Positions 34,800-46,779 are shown, counted from the stretch's first letter. The stretch: 64,000 bases of DNA from Elymus sibiricus (GCA_039707655.1 CM077665.1:84321954-84385953), one strand, 5' to 3'. The notes: generated by a model not told the origin, from the sequence alone. Numbers and translations: made by a program.

Positions 34800-36366
34800 T
34801 GATACGTCTCCAACGTATCTATAATTTTTGATTGTTCCATGCTGATATATTATCATTCTAGGATACTTTTTGGGTATTTATTTACCAATTTATAATATTT
34901 TTGAGCACTAACCTATTGACCCAGTGCCTAGTGCCCAGTGCCAGTTCCTGTTTTCTGCGTGTTTTTGCCTTTTTAGAGTTACAATACTAAACAGAGTCCA
35001 ATTGCCACGGAACTTTTTGGTGATTTTTTTGGACCAATACAAGACCTAGAAGCTTCGGAGGAGGGCCAGGAGATGCAACAGGGGCCCACAAGCCATCTGG
35101 CCGCGCCCCCAGGGGTGGCCCCCTGGAGCATCTCCCGACGTTGTTCTCTGGCCTATAAATTAACATCTACCCTAAAAACACCAGAAGCGCTCCCAAAATA
35201 CTTTTTCCGCCACCGCAAGTCTCTGTTCCGATGGGAGGCCATCTACACCTCCGTTCTGGCACCCTGCCGGAGGGGAGATCAATCACGGAGGGCCTCTTCA
35301 TCAACCTTGTTGCCCTCAACATGATGTGTGAGTAGTTCACCACAGACCTACGGGTCCGTAGGTAGTACCTAGATGGCAATCTCTCTCTCTTGATTTCAAT
35401 ACAATGTTCATCGCATCTTTGCCTTGATCTATGCGATGTAATCCCTTTGTATGGTGTGTTTGTTGGGATCCAATGAATTGTGAGTTTATGTTCAGATTAT
35501 TCATGAAAAGTATTTGAGTCAAACCTGATTACTATGATTCTTATTTGCATGATCATCATAGCTTTGTAATGCTCTACTGTCTATTGAGATAGTTTGGCCA
35601 ACTAGATTGAAATTTCTTCGGTGGGAGTGGTGCGTTGTAGTAGGTTCAACCTGACGAGTTTCTATATCCCAGTGATAGAAGGGGACAAGTTGCGTCTTTG
35701 TGTTGTTGCTACTAAGGATAAAACGATTGGGTTTATTCATATTAGTTGAGTTTACTTTGTCTACATCATGTCATCGTTCTCCAAGCATTACTTCGTTTGT
35801 CATGAGCTTAATAGATAGAGAGGCAAGCATATAAGCACTCTTGAAGTGGAGTAATAGTAGTAGGTGTAGGCAGGAGTCGGCCTATTTGTTTATGGACGTG
35901 ATGCCTATATACACATGATCATTGTCGTGAACATCGCATAATTATTCGCTTTTCTATCAATTGCCCAACAGTAATTTGTTTACCCACCGTATGCTTTGCT
36001 TATGAGAGATGCCACTAGAGACCTCTACGGCCCCCGGGTCTATTCACTTATAAATTCACAAACGCTATCATTACCTTGTTGTTATTTATTACCTTTTATT
36101 TTATTTTGCATTTTACTATTATCTACAATTATCTACACAACTCACTTGCTTGCAAATAATGAGATCAAGGGGATTGACAACCCTCATGCCGGCGTTGGGT
36201 GCAAGTTGTTTGTTCTTTTGTGTGCAGCCGCTAAAGACGGTTGAGGATTGGTATTCCTATTGGTTCTATAAACCTTGGTTTCATAACTGAGGGAAATACT
36301 TACCCACTTTGTGCTGCGATTGCCCGTTCCTCTTCACGGAAAACCCAACGCAGATCACGAGTATCA
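34800..36366 (+). repeat. Element F 3' LTR
   Basis: 1567 bp with the same ends as 28033-29607. The TATA-like box is at about 35152-35160. The right boundary GAGTATCA at 36366 borders element E coding sequence directly. Confidence 0.9.
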
Positions 36367-36692
36367 CCTACCTACCGGAGGTGACGAAGCACCCTCAAGC
36401 CATTGAGATGCGTGAGGGGGTGATCCACATCCGGGGTGTTCAAGGCCCCAAGAAGGAGGGAAGCGAGAAGTCCAGGCTTGCAGCAATGGAGCATGATATC
36501 TTCAAGTGCCAAGGGATGGTTGAACGTGGTCTGAGTGCTAATCACATGATCACAGACTTCAACTGGGAAAACAAGATGGACACCAGGAACGTGGGAGAGG
36601 CTCTCTTCAAGCTTCAATCGCGGACCGAGCAACTCCAAGCTCAAATCATCACCACCATCACCCAAGAAGGACGCTTGAGTACATGGGTATGA
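36367..36692 (+). pseudogene. Extra ORF of element E (5'-truncated, probably frameshifted)
   Basis: The open frame that begins in the LTR of F carries EMREGVIHIRGVQGPKK and a Glu/Gln-rich helical end (KLQSRTEQLQAQII). Near the 3' end the neighbouring frame gives KLKSSPPSPKKDA and a stop, which lines up with KLKQKAASSPPQKET of the element B ORF, followed in both elements by the same AAGCTTGGGGGAGG motif. So this is the equivalent of the 10803-11198 ORF, with a diverged N-terminal part and a frameshift. Function is unknown. Its N-terminus was lost together with the left part of E. Confidence 0.6.
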
Positions 36693-36713
36693 GCACCACC
36701 TTTAGCTTGTTCC

Positions 36714-36727
36714 AAGCTTGGGGGAGG
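36714..36727 (+). other. Internal polypurine-tract-like copy in element E
   Basis: AAGCTTGGGGGAGG followed by TGCCCCGGTATCG, as in element B at 11234. It matches the true PPT of E (AAGCTTGGGGGAGT at 57266-57279) in 13 of 14 bases. Confidence 0.55.
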
Positions 36728-37178
36728 TGCCCCGGTATCGTATCACCATCACCTTTCTACCATTACCATCTATCTTAGTTAGATCCTTGGCTATTTCGTG
36801 ATTTTAGAGAAACCAAATTTTGGATTTGCTTTTCTTAGAAATTTTTGCTTTGAGATCTACCTATCCTTGTAATCGAGTGTGAGAGTTATATAATAAAGAC
36901 TAGTTGAGTTTGTGTGCTTTACTTTCATGCACCTATCATCAGAGCATGGCAATAAAAGAAAAAAAAGATATCATATGCTTATCTCATGAGGAGTAATGAC
37001 TTCACATAGAAAAAGGTATAAGTGATAAAAGATGTTGAGAACTAACAAACATAGCATTAGTAATTTATACAATCAATGCAAGATTATGATATAGAAGAGG
37101 AGATTCACATATAAATATACTATCTTGGACACATTTTATGATTGTGAACCCCCATCAAATCTATAATACCTAAATAGT
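36728..37178 (+). other. Element E non-coding tail, left of the Helitron
   Basis: Aligns by eye with 11248-11690 of element B. Continuity is lost after CCTAAATAG at about 37177 and resumes at about 56200. No ORF. Confidence 0.7.
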
Positions 37179-37601
37179 TCACCCCCCACTACTTGATTTC
37201 TCTCAACATGAAAGCTATCCACATCAGCAATCAACATGCAGCCATCCACTTTGCCACCTCAGCTATAAAATCCACGAAACAAATTTAATCTCTTTAGTAC
37301 ACATTCGTTCCTCTCCGTCTTCTGAAACCTTTTTCCTATTTTTCCTTCTTCTCACCCTGCAGTTCCGTTACTAAGGGTAACAACCAATCCACGAAAAAAA
37401 TTCAAAAAAAAGTCGAACCTTCGCTGCAATATTATTATTACTGCCCCATCACATCCTTAATTACTTCCCCGCAGATTAGTTTTGTGGGTCTTTTTAACTT
37501 CTGTGCCAATTCCTCTTCGTCTTTTTATTATCCACTCATATAAGAGTTCCTGCCTTTAATAAACAGATCTCATATATTCCCGTAACCTACACATAGTGTC
37601 T

Positions 37602-37790
37602 GTTGACGGTTGTGGCGAGTTCATGGAGTCACCCCCCATGAGCACCGCCGAGGGCGCTCCTCTGTGATGTGTGCAGCTGCCACCGCAACTTCCACAACCG
37701 CGAGGTCAGGTCGTCAACTGTGACTGCTCCTCTGACAGTTCCGGTTCGTGCTCACCGCTGACGAAGTCTCCTCTTCTCTTTCTAGATTGC
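37602..37790 (+). pseudogene. MIF: MINI ZINC FINGER (ZF-HD family) gene fragment
   Basis: Three pieces of one protein family appear in order in two frames. Frame 1 from 37602: VDGCGEFMESP. Frame 2 from 37654: ALLCDVCSCHRNFHNREV. Frame 1 again from 37710: VVNCDCSSDSSG. These match the zinc-binding dimerisation domain of plant ZF-HD/MIF proteins (DGCxEFM, CxxCxCHRxFHxREV) and the Cys-Asp-Cys-Ser-Ser-Asp tail of cereal MIFs. MIFs are small nuclear proteins that block ZF-HD homeodomain partners. The first part of the domain (the ExxxNHA segment) is missing and two frame changes break the rest, so no working protein is expected. It lies inside the Helitron, suggesting capture. Exon and intron structure was not resolved; the downstream sequence has a weak splice-like CAG/GTAATG. 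Confidence 0.8.
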
Positions 37791-37979
37791 CAGGGTAGAT
37801 CAACATCGGCAGGTAATGTGCGGACATTGAGATTATCCCGATGAATCAATCATATATATGCACCAGCTAATTATGTTTCTTGTTCGTCCTTCTATTAGTA
37901 TTGGGATTAATTAGGTGATCGATCTTGTGTTATGTAATTAACATATGCGTGTAACATATGTGTTCATGAGAATCTAATA

Positions 37980-38148
37980 AACTGGTTTTAGTAGATTGAT
38001 CAATAAAACTCCAGATTGTTGTGTTTACATCACCATTGCTCAAGCCTATGTATTTTAATTGAGAATCCAAACTGGTTTTTGTAGATTGTTGGATGAGAAT
38101 CCAAACTGTTGTGTGTACATCACCATTGATGAACCCGATGGATTTTAA
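37980..38148 (+). repeat. Two-unit tandem repeat, period about 89 bp
   Basis: AACTGGTTTTAGTAGATTG (37980) recurs as AACTGGTTTTTGTAGATTG (38069). Both units go on to TGTACATCACCATTG-like and GTATTTTAAT-like blocks. The units differ by several substitutions and small indels. Confidence 0.75.
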
Positions 38149-38433
38149 TACCCCCACCGTCGACTGCAGGTCATCAACCTATCGGTCCTCACAATTTTAC
38201 CACCAGCGTACGCGTGATGGACATGATGAAAGATGAGGAGGCGTCGCCACAAGTCTTCCCGAGCACCGGCGAAGCGCTTCATGACACAGTGCCTCCAGGG
38301 CATTGTGGATGCGCATGCGCTCCACAGCCGATATTGTAGCCCAACGCTCTCACAGTAAATAACCCCGTCACTCTTCACCTGATGTGTCATGGACTAGTCC
38401 ATCTGCTCCTATCTTGCGGTCGCTGGCACATAA
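38149..38433. other. GC-richer patch inside the Helitron, origin unknown
   Basis: Between AT-rich flanks, 38160-38350 is GC-rich with open frames on both strands (for example MDMMKDEEASPQVF from 38217 and a minus-strand frame of 81 codons at 38145-38390). I recognise no family. It could be a second captured gene piece. Confidence 0.35.
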
Positions 38434-38435
38434 TA

Positions 38436-38529
38436 CTCCCTCCATTCCAAAATAAGTGTCGAAGATTTAGTACTAAATTAGTACAAATTTTGTACTAGAA
38501 CAACGACACTTATTTTGGGACAGAGGGAT
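38436..38529. mobile_element. Short Stowaway MITE
   Basis: 94 bp with terminal repeats: CTCCCTCCATTCCAAAATAA at the left, and at the right the reverse complement of ATCCCTCTGTCCCAAAATAA. TA flanks both sides (38434-38435 and 38530-38531). The near-palindromic body can fold into one hairpin. There is no coding capacity. Confidence 0.92.
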
Positions 38530-38531
38530 TA

Positions 38532-39726
38532 CATTGCTGACCCCTTCGGTTAATCCTTGATTATATCTCATAATTAACCTCACCGTGAAATTAATTTGCT
38601 TCATGCATCTCCGTTTCTGCTAATACAAATTATAGTCCTCCATGAGATTTGGAGTTCCCATGCACTGTTGGTCCTCCCATACAGTATCTTTATGATGAAT
38701 TATGTTGTTTTCTATTCCTCCATGGCTCCTTTCCAAATCCTCATAGTCATATGATATCTTGCTGCTTAATTTGGCCTGAGGTTATCCCACATGATTTTCC
38801 TATATTTTTTTCCCACTCCTTATGTAGTTATGTACATAGATGAATGGTTGTTCTTATTTTGGCCATCCCAAGGATGCATGTTTATTGTTTTGTTTTCTGG
38901 ATTGTAAGCAAGTTGTGCTACCTTATTTTCCTATATCAGAACAATATGGTTATAATACATGCATGGTTGGAGTTCCATAATTTATTTTGATAGTAGAAAA
39001 TCTTTTTATACGTATGCACACCATCAAACAAAGAAAAAGGGTACATAATATTGTCGAGTCATTCTTAAACGCTGCAGAGATTGATTTCCTAGCTCTATGG
39101 GACATCGTTGATATGTATATATTTAAAAGTTTCCTTCCAATTGTTCAAGCACATGTTGCTTTACGATGGTGCCTTGGTTTTCTAGGAGATCTTGCAGCCT
39201 TCACCTACCCATCGCCGATTTGGATGGAGTGGCTATGGACCAAATTTGAAGAGTCCGTTGTCCAAATGTTCACAATTATTTCCCTCCAAGTTTCTTCTTT
39301 ATTTCAGTTTCTTTCAAGGCTATGAAGTACAACCTAGGTATAGTTGTGTTTGAGTTCCTGTAAGCCTGAAGTGCTAATGAAATGTAGCCATGAAATTATA
39401 GATTAACCAGCTACATGGATCACGTGCTTGACTCATTATATTGTTTGTTGATTCTAACTTCCTTTGTTTTGTTTGGAATCGGAAAGATAAGAAGGCAGAT
39501 TTTGTAGCAAGGTATAACCTACATCCATAAGGCTTTTATAAATAGTTTGATGCCATTATTTTGTTTCTCTTTTGGTTTGTGTAAACTTTTGCTTCCTTAA
39601 CTATTTGAGAGCTATAAGCTGTACGTGATTCATTATTACAACATATAGCCCAGCTCATGTCTTGCTTGATGACACGATTGCAAAGCTCTCAGTTGCTCTT
39701 AAAGTCTCCTATCATATGTTCATAAT
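38532..39726. other. Unassigned AT-rich sequence within the Helitron
   Basis: 1.2 kb with no recognised gene. A 112-codon frame at 38987-39325 has no known motif and no codon pattern that I would trust. A possible splice-like GCAAG/GTATAA occurs near 39510. Confidence 0.4.
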
Positions 39727-40047
39727 TGTCAGCACTATGACTACATCTACTGTGGGCGTGCCGTCAGGAGGACACAGGGAGTAGAAGAGGGAATGTGTTT
39801 AGGCCTAGCCCAGCATCTAATGCAAGTGTCGGGCCATGCCGTTGGGCCGGTGTGTGTGTGTGGTCTGTGAATGGGCCAGGAGGATATAACCTGGTGGTGT
39901 GTGTCTGTAATCGACAGCTATGATGGATTAATTCATTGCTCACTTTATCTTCCGTCTCCTTCCTTCCTTCTTCTTCTTCTCCATGGAAATCTCACCTGCC
40001 CCCTTTTACCTACTCCCATGGCGATCTGGAGATCCGAGTACATCACA
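39727..40047 (+). repeat. Element L 5' LTR
   Basis: 321 bp, TGTCAGCACTATGAC to AGTACATCACA. It contains a TTC/CTT-rich tract at 39950-39980 and GGATATAACC (TATA-like) near 39883. Confidence 0.93.
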
Positions 40048-40048
40048 G

Positions 40049-40063
40049 TGGGTATTCAGAGCT
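40049..40063 (+). other. Element L primer binding site
   Basis: TGGGTATTCAGAGC, one base after the LTR. It is an altered form of the initiator-Met site TGGTATCAGAGC. Confidence 0.75.
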
Positions 40064-40215
40064 TGTTCCGATCCGTCTGCGTTTCCCTACTCTCTTGATC
40101 TTGCTAGTAAATCCTGCGGAAGGTTACGGAACGCCCTCGGGTTTGATCTGCGTAAATCCGGAAGTGGGTTCGCGGATTCGGAGCGGGAGAAGCAACGGCG
40201 CCCTCCAAGCCGAGT

Positions 40216-41571
40216 GTGCAGTCGCGGCAGGTGATTTCGGCGATGGAGGCGTTTGAGGAGAGGCTGATGAAGGAACTGGAGGCCCTCAAATTTGTGTGGG
40301 ACAAAATTGAGGGGATCGACGCAATTTTGTCGGGGCTGGAGGAAATTGATAAGAAGATGGAGGAACAAGCCGGTCGGATTGGTGCAGTACAAGCCAAGGT
40401 GAACCTCACGATGAGCTCGATCGCGGATGTGCACCAGGAACAAGTCTCGATGGCCAAGGGGACCAAGGCGACGCAGCAAGCCACTTCACCGCGCGATGCG
40501 ACGGAGGCATTACTGCCCTCGCTGCCTCGGCATCCCCCGCCCCCGCCCTTACAAGTTTCCCGGCCGCGGCCGCTCACCGGATCCTCGTCTAGGCCAGATC
40601 CGGGACATGTGGAGGGTCCGACCCTAGAGGGGCAGTCAGCGCGCAGGCCATGGATGCCGAAAATGGACTTCCCACGGTTCGAAGGGTAGGATGTTCGTAT
40701 CTGGATCGATGGCTGTGAGTCTTTCTTCATGCTCTACGACATCCCGGAGAACTTCAAGGTAACTTCAGCCACTCTGCACTTGGGAGGAGATGCTGCACAT
40801 TGGTATCTCACTTACAAGCAAGAGGTGGGATGGGTGAATTGGCATCAATTTAGAGAGGCTGTCATACAAGAGTTTGATGCTCACTGTCACAGGGATAAGA
40901 TGAAGGTGTTGCTGATGCTCAAATAGGAAGGCACTGTCGATGTATACAAGAGAAGTTTCCTTCAGTTAGTATATCAGGTCCGGTTGTATGACCCGGCAAT
41001 CAGTGATACATTCTTGGTCACACGGTTCATTTTATGATTGAAAGAAGAATTGCGTGGAGCAGTGGAGATTCAGTTCCCACTCACAGTGGCAGCAGCTACA
41101 GCATTTGCATCAGTTCAAGAGGGAACTCTGCTTCGAGCTCGGGCACCACGCATGTTTCCGAAAACCAGTGTCACTCAACCTGACAGCAGAGGGGGGCACA
41201 CTTCAGGGGATATTTAGCGTGCACGACAACTGAAGGAGTACCGTCGTGCAAATGGTTTGTGTTTTGGTTGTCGTGAGAAGTTTGCCCCAGGCCACACTTG
41301 TGCGAAACCTGCGGCGGCTCAAGCAAATGCCATTCCCAGCACTGACTCTGATGCAGATCAGATATCTGAAGCGGTGTTGGACGCTATTGCTGTGCAGGAA
41401 GCGGTCGAAGAGGAGCTTCTATTGTCGGTTAATGCTCTCTCAGGGGCAGATCATCCCAAAACAATTCGATTGAGAGCAATGGTGGGAAATCAAGTGGTAA
41501 TAATCCTCCTCGACTCTGGCAGTACTCATAGTTTCATTGATAGAGCTATCCTAGACAGACTGAAACTATAG
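40216..41571 (+). pseudogene. gag-pro: Element L gag and protease (several stops)
   Basis: The N-terminal part (40216-40689) has a coiled-coil-like segment (EEIDKKMEEQAGRIGAVQAK) and a proline-rich linker, ending PWMPKMDFPRFEG before a TAG. The capsid follows in frame: FKVTSATLHLGGDAAHWYL and NWHQFREAVIQEFDAHCHRD. Further stops lie after LLMLK (about 40925) and near 41036 and 41216. The zinc knuckle CFGCREKFAPGHTC is at 41258-41300. The protease has VIILLDSGSTHSFID with a standard Asp-Ser-Gly at about 41510, then a TAG near 41569. All domains are present and collinear, so this is point-mutation decay of an otherwise complete gene. Confidence 0.9.
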
Positions 41572-43044
41572 CCACAACCTTTGCAGACTGCTCTGTCCGT
41601 CAAAGTAGCTAATGGAGATGTGTTACCTTGTACAGCTGAACTTCCCGAACTCACCTGGTGGATACAGGGCAACACCTTCAGTTACCCCTTGAAAGTGGTG
41701 GAATTAGGAGGACATGACATCATTCTAGGAATGGATTGGCTGGAACAATGGAGTCCTATGACTTGCCATTGGAAGGAAAAATGGGTTCAGTTCAATTACA
41801 AAGAGACGGAAATAAAACTGAAGGGCATTCAAACCCAAGAACCAGCAGTGCTGCAGAGAATGTCAGTTGATCAAGTGTTGAAATGGGACAAAGGAAATGA
41901 TATATGGGCTACTGCCTTACTTATGCCCAAGGAAAGTCCAAATTCAGTAGCCCCTCCTGAATCTATACAACACCTCATTACTGAGTATCAGGACATATTT
42001 CAAGAGCCCAAGACACTCCCTCCCCACAGGACTTTTGACCATGCAATCCATCTGGTTCCTGATGCTCAACCAGTTAATTCCAGGCCTTATAGATACTCAC
42101 CTCTGCAGAAAGATGAGATAGAGAGGCAAGTGGTGGAAATGCTTAACACTAGGCTAATCACACCTAGCATGAGTCCCTTTGCATCCCCTGTTCTCTTGGT
42201 GAAAAAGAAGGATGGCTCATGGAGATTTTGCATTGATTATAGAAAATTAAATGCTATCACTATAAAAAACAGATTTCCTATGCCAATTGTGGAAGAATTA
42301 TTGGATGAGCTAGCTGGCACAGCCTATTTTTCCAAGATAGATCTGAAGGCTGGGTACCATCAAATTAGAATGGTTCCTGAAGATGAGTTCAAAACTGCCT
42401 TTAAGACACATCTGGGACAATACCAATTTAAAGTCATGCCTTTTGGTTTGGCAATGGCCCCATCAACATTCCAGTGTGTCATGAACTATGTGTTTGCACC
42501 GCATATTAGGAAGGTTGTGCTGGTCTTTATGGATGATATTTTAGTCTTCAGTAACACTCTGGAAGAGCACAAGGAGCACTTAAGGGTGGTGTTTCAATTG
42601 CTCAGAGAGAATCAATTTTATGCAAAAGAATCCAAGTGCTCCTTTGCTCAGACTCAGCTGGAATATTTGGGGCATATCATCATTGACAAAGGGGTGGCCA
42701 CAGACCCATCCAAGACAGATGCTATGGTCAAGTGGTTAGTGCCAACTACCCCTACTGAGCTGAGAGGGTTCTTGGGGCTGACCGGCTACTACAGGAAATT
42801 TGTGAAGGGCTATGGGGTTTTGGCTAGACCATTAACAGTCTTGCTTCAGAAGAAAGCCTTTCAATGGAGTGAGGGGGCCAATCTAGCTTTCCAAGCTCTA
42901 AAAAAGGCAATGACATCTACTCCTGTGCTGCTCTTACCTGATTTCACCAAAGAATTCACAATAGAGACAGATGCATGTGCCACCGGCATTGGAGCAGTGT
43001 TAGCTCAAGAAAGACACCCTATAGCATTTTATAGCAAGGCTTTG
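41572..43044 (+). pseudogene. pol: Element L reverse transcriptase and RNase H, 5' part (interrupted)
   Basis: Open frame from the protease tail (ELGGHDIILGMDWLEQWSP) through the reverse transcriptase: EIERQVVEMLNTRLITPSMS, GSWRFCIDYRKLNAITIKN, FKVMPFGLAMAPSTFQ and the catalytic VFMDDILVFS near 42525-42545. The connection LRGFLGLTGYYRKFVKGYG leads into RNase H (FTIETDACATGIGAVLAQE, HPIAFYSKAL). The frame is open over some 490 codons and is cut at 43044 exactly where element M is inserted. RNase H resumes at 53627 in the same frame after one copy of CTTTG. Confidence 0.93.
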
Positions 43045-46000
43045 TGTAACACCCTGGATTTTGCCCTTTTTTTATTTTGGTCTGGATTTGCTTTTTTGTG
43101 GCTTAGTGGTCTTGCATCTTGGAGGGATCACCCTTGATTCCTCTTCCCAAGTGGCTTGCCAACCTCTAAACCGTCCCAAGACCTTGTCATTTCCATCTTG
43201 AACCAATCCCAATAATCTTTTTCTTGGGAATATTCCTTTTTCCTATTAAAGGAATAAACCTGTTGCCTTGGGTTGTGAAGCAACCCACATTTCTATCATT
43301 TCAAAAATTCCCAAATAATACTCATAAATTGTTTGGGTCATATCTTCCTCAGATATGTCAAAATCCTTCCTTGTCATGTTCAAAAATATTTCACCAATAT
43401 TCCTTTTCTGATTCTGCCCTAGCTGTCAAGTTGTGAAGCAAGTACCCTTTATATCCACTTGCTTGCTCTCAAACTTTTTGTGCACTCTTTCCTATCCATA
43501 TCATTTCCACATACCAAAATTCAACCTCATTTGGCTAATAAATCTTCCCTGGCAAATTTCCAAATTTCTGATCAACTGAAAGCTTTGTGAAGCAAGTGCT
43601 AGCTAGGTTGATCAAAATGAGTTGAAATTTTTCCATGATATCAATATGCTCAAATTAACACTCTACACAAAATTTGAGCATCATCCTTTCAACTATGTGA
43701 CCCCAGCATCAAATCTTTGTTTCTGGTCATTATTTTGGATTGTGAAGCAACTATACTTTATGTTTCTCCATAATTTCTAAAATTTTACCATGACATTCTC
43801 CTACCTATATAACGTCTCTCCACCAAATTTGGGTTTATTCTCTCTAGCCATTTTCCCTCAAGAAGTTTCCTAAGATTCTGTCCAGCAGGATGCTGTGTGA
43901 AGGAAGTACCATTTTGGTTTATCAAAATGGTATGAAACTTTTACAGTATCCTCATATGCCTAAATAACTAGCCTCCACCAAAATTCAGCTCAGTCCAAGC
44001 AAGTATGTGAGTGCCACTTCATACTTTGCATTTCTGGCCAGTAGGGTCCATTCTACAGCAAGTGCCACTTATACTCATTTAAATGAGATGAAAATTTGCA
44101 GAAGTGATCATCTTAGTGTGTGATAGTTCTCAGCCAAAAACTAGAGTCTATCCCCTGCTCAATCTCTCTCATTTCATTTCAAACACCTGCTGTCAGAAAA
44201 CTTCCAGTGAAGCTTCACATCCATTCCTGGTTTCTTTTGGCAATCTGTCATCTCAGAGGGACCCTTCCTTGGATGTATTTTGCACTAGACATCATGCTGC
44301 ATGCCAGGGTGCACTGCGTGCGCCAGTTCACGCGGTGACCATGCGTTTGGCATGCCAATGCACACGCTCTGTGCATTGGGGCCCTCGGTCGCGTCCGTTT
44401 CCCCGCTCCCTCGACACCTAGCCATGTCTAGTAGCTTCACCGCGTCGTCTTCCTTCTCCTGGACCCCTCTCCCCCTCCAGTTTCTTCCTCGCCGCGCCGC
44501 GACGAGCTCCGCCTCTGTTCTGCCCATGACCGCCGTCGTCGTCTTCCCCCTCGAGCTCTCCCGAAGGCTCCACGAGCTCCTCCGCCCTCCTGGAGCCCCT
44601 GCCGACGTCGCCGTCCCCTGCCGTGTGCCCCGGAGCGCCAGTGCGGCGATAAGGCCGCCACGGCGGCCGTGCTAATCCGGTTGCTCCGGCCGGCTATAAA
44701 TAGCAATGGCCTCGAGCCTCCCCGGGCATCGGCAGCATCTCCATCCTCCTCTCCCTCCCCAACACCCCCAATCTCCAGCCCTCGAGCTCCGGCGCTCGAA
44801 TTGCTCCACTCCGACCGCCATGGCCGCCGCCATTCTTCTCTCAAATTCTCGCGCCTCAGCCGTCCCAGATCCATTCGAGCTCACCTCTGGGCTCCCCAGT
44901 CGCCGTAGATCATCCCCGGCCACCGGAGCCCCGCCACTGCCCAGAGCCACCGCGGCTCTGCCGCCATTGCCACACCTCATTCCGGTCAACCCCGGCGCCC
45001 TCTTCACCGCCCACGGGCGCGGGGTGAAACGGCACATCCATCCCCGGCGGCGCCCAGGCTCACCGTGGCATCCAGTCGCCAGCGCCGGCGAGGCCGAAGC
45101 CCTCTGTGGCTGCGTCGGGGAGAAGGGAGGAGGAGGAAGGAGAAGGCTGGAGGAGAGAGAGAAGGGAGTGCGGGCCCCGCTTGTCGGTGAGAGCAGCGGC
45201 TGCCACGCTGGACAAGTGGAAGCGCCTTTGGCGCATTTGCGTTTTCCTTGTAGGAAAGCGTATTCCGCTGAAGTGCGTGACCCGCTGGACTGTTAGGGAC
45301 CCAGTGGTAAATAATTTATTTGCAGAAAGGTCCCTGGCAGAAAAGTTCCTATATCTTTTTACCTGTAACTCCAATCGAGGTGATTCCAAAGCCCACTTCT
45401 TAGTCTCTTCGAGCCCGTCATGTTGGTACCATTTTCATAATGTTTTGACACTTTGGAAATGACCATTTTGCCATTGCCCGTAAACAGCCCCTCCGAGAGA
45501 GAACTGTTTCCGGCAACTCCTTCCGCGACCTTTCCGCACTTCTTCCCGGTGGATCCCTCACTCCAGGCAAGCCAGGACATCCATCCCATGAAGAATTTCA
45601 ATAGCATTGCATATTTAAATACATTACCTGCATTTGTTTGCTATATGATAATTCATAGTTAATTAATTTCAATGCCTAGTTGTTGTTATCATAAGCTATT
45701 GCCATGAACCACTATGATTGCTAAATGAAACCTAGTCGATTGATTTTGAGTCCACTGTCCGGGCTTATTCGTGCAACCACATTTGCCGGTATGGGACGGC
45801 CTTGACTTGGTCTGATCGCGTGCTCTGTTATCGGTACCACCCCGAGGGAATTTTATGCGTGCGCGCTACCCTGGCCCGGTAGGCGGCGATAACCTTGTGA
45901 GCCCAGTTGAGTTATATGGTACCAGGTCCCCGTTTGGGACAGTTTGTTTGGCCACGACGGTGGCAGGTGTCACGAGGTGACACAGGGGCCACCCAGGGCA

Positions 46001-46775
46001 GGACTCCGGGGGAGGATGAATGCCGGTGGTATGGTAGGGGAGTCACGGGTTAGACAGGTTTCGTTGGAGCAACGCTGGTCCACCCGAATGGGATCATGAG
46101 GTCAGGTGCTCCATGGTGTGGGTAAAGTGCGCAACCTCTGCAGAGTGAAAAATATATTCGTATAGCCGCGTCCACGGTATTGGACAGCCCGTCCAGACCT
46201 TACTAGGTGGTCAACTATAATACAGATAATAATGATGGATGAACTCGTCTTGTGATCAGAAGTACTTAGTGAGTATTCCGAGGGTTGTGGGACAACCCAG
46301 AAGAGAGTAAGTGAATGACCGGTAACAGTAAGTAAACTACTTATGCACTTAATATGATAATTGCCATGCTATTGTTTGCTGCATTGTTTGGTTGTCGTGA
46401 GCTTGCGAGTACATTCAAAGTACTCACCTGGCGTGTCATGCCAGTTTGCAGGTCCTGCCAGGTTTGCTTGCTTGTCATGGATGTCGAGTTTGCGAGCTAG
46501 GATGCGCGTTCCAGCTAGAGTCCCTGCGGAGTGGAGTCCATCACCGCAGTCGTCGTCCCGCTGCCGAGAGTTACTCCGCCTCCTCGGGATGTTCTGCTGT
46601 TAGCATAGAGCTACCCTAGGCAGGCGTAGTATTGCCGTGCCGATGTAATCCATGTAACCTTATCCATGGTAATAAAGAGCTGATTTGTTCTATGCCTACA
46701 GTGCCGTATTCCAGAAGACTTGTCCCTGGGCTGGAATACGGGGCGTTCCGGTCTCCTCTGAGCCGGGGTGCCACA
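43045..46775 (+). repeat. Element M 5' LTR
   Basis: 3731 bp, TGTAACACCCTGG to GGGGTGCCACA. The first 1.2 kb is AT-rich. A TATA box GGCTATAAATAG lies at about 44692-44703 and a GC-rich leader follows to about 45290. Compared with the 3' LTR it lacks about 21 bp near 44920 and 8 bp near 46656. A hand count over the first 330 bp gives 8 or 9 differences. The long frames in the GC-rich leader (such as 44706-45296) are not kept between the two LTRs and are not called as genes. Confidence 0.92.
44692..44703 (+). promoter_or_regulatory. TATA box of element M 5' LTR
   Basis: GGCTATAAATAG is the only strong TATA box in the LTR, with the GC-rich transcribed leader directly downstream. The same box is at 51508-51519 in the 3' LTR. 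Confidence 0.7.
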
Positions 46776-46779
46776 AGCG

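Larger units (their letters stand above)
28033..36366 (+). mobile_element. Element F: Sabrina-like non-autonomous Gypsy retrotransposon
   Basis: 8.3 kb with LTRs at both ends, PBS, gag, protease, a 2.9 kb non-coding tail and PPT. There is no reverse transcriptase, RNase H or integrase anywhere between the protease and the PPT. This composition and the LTR start TGATACGTCTCCAACG match what is known of Sabrina in barley and wheat. Flanking pentamers are AGCAT at the left and CCTAC at the right, so there is no target-site duplication. Confidence 0.88.

Noticed and set aside
38987..39325. 112-codon ORF in the Helitron
   Set aside because: No motif, AT-rich sequence, and no start context or homologue that I can name.
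44301..45296. ORFs of 120-196 codons in the GC-rich leader of the element M LTR
   Set aside because: The 3' LTR copy (51116-52133) breaks the same frames by single-base and 21 bp differences, so the frames are not maintained.
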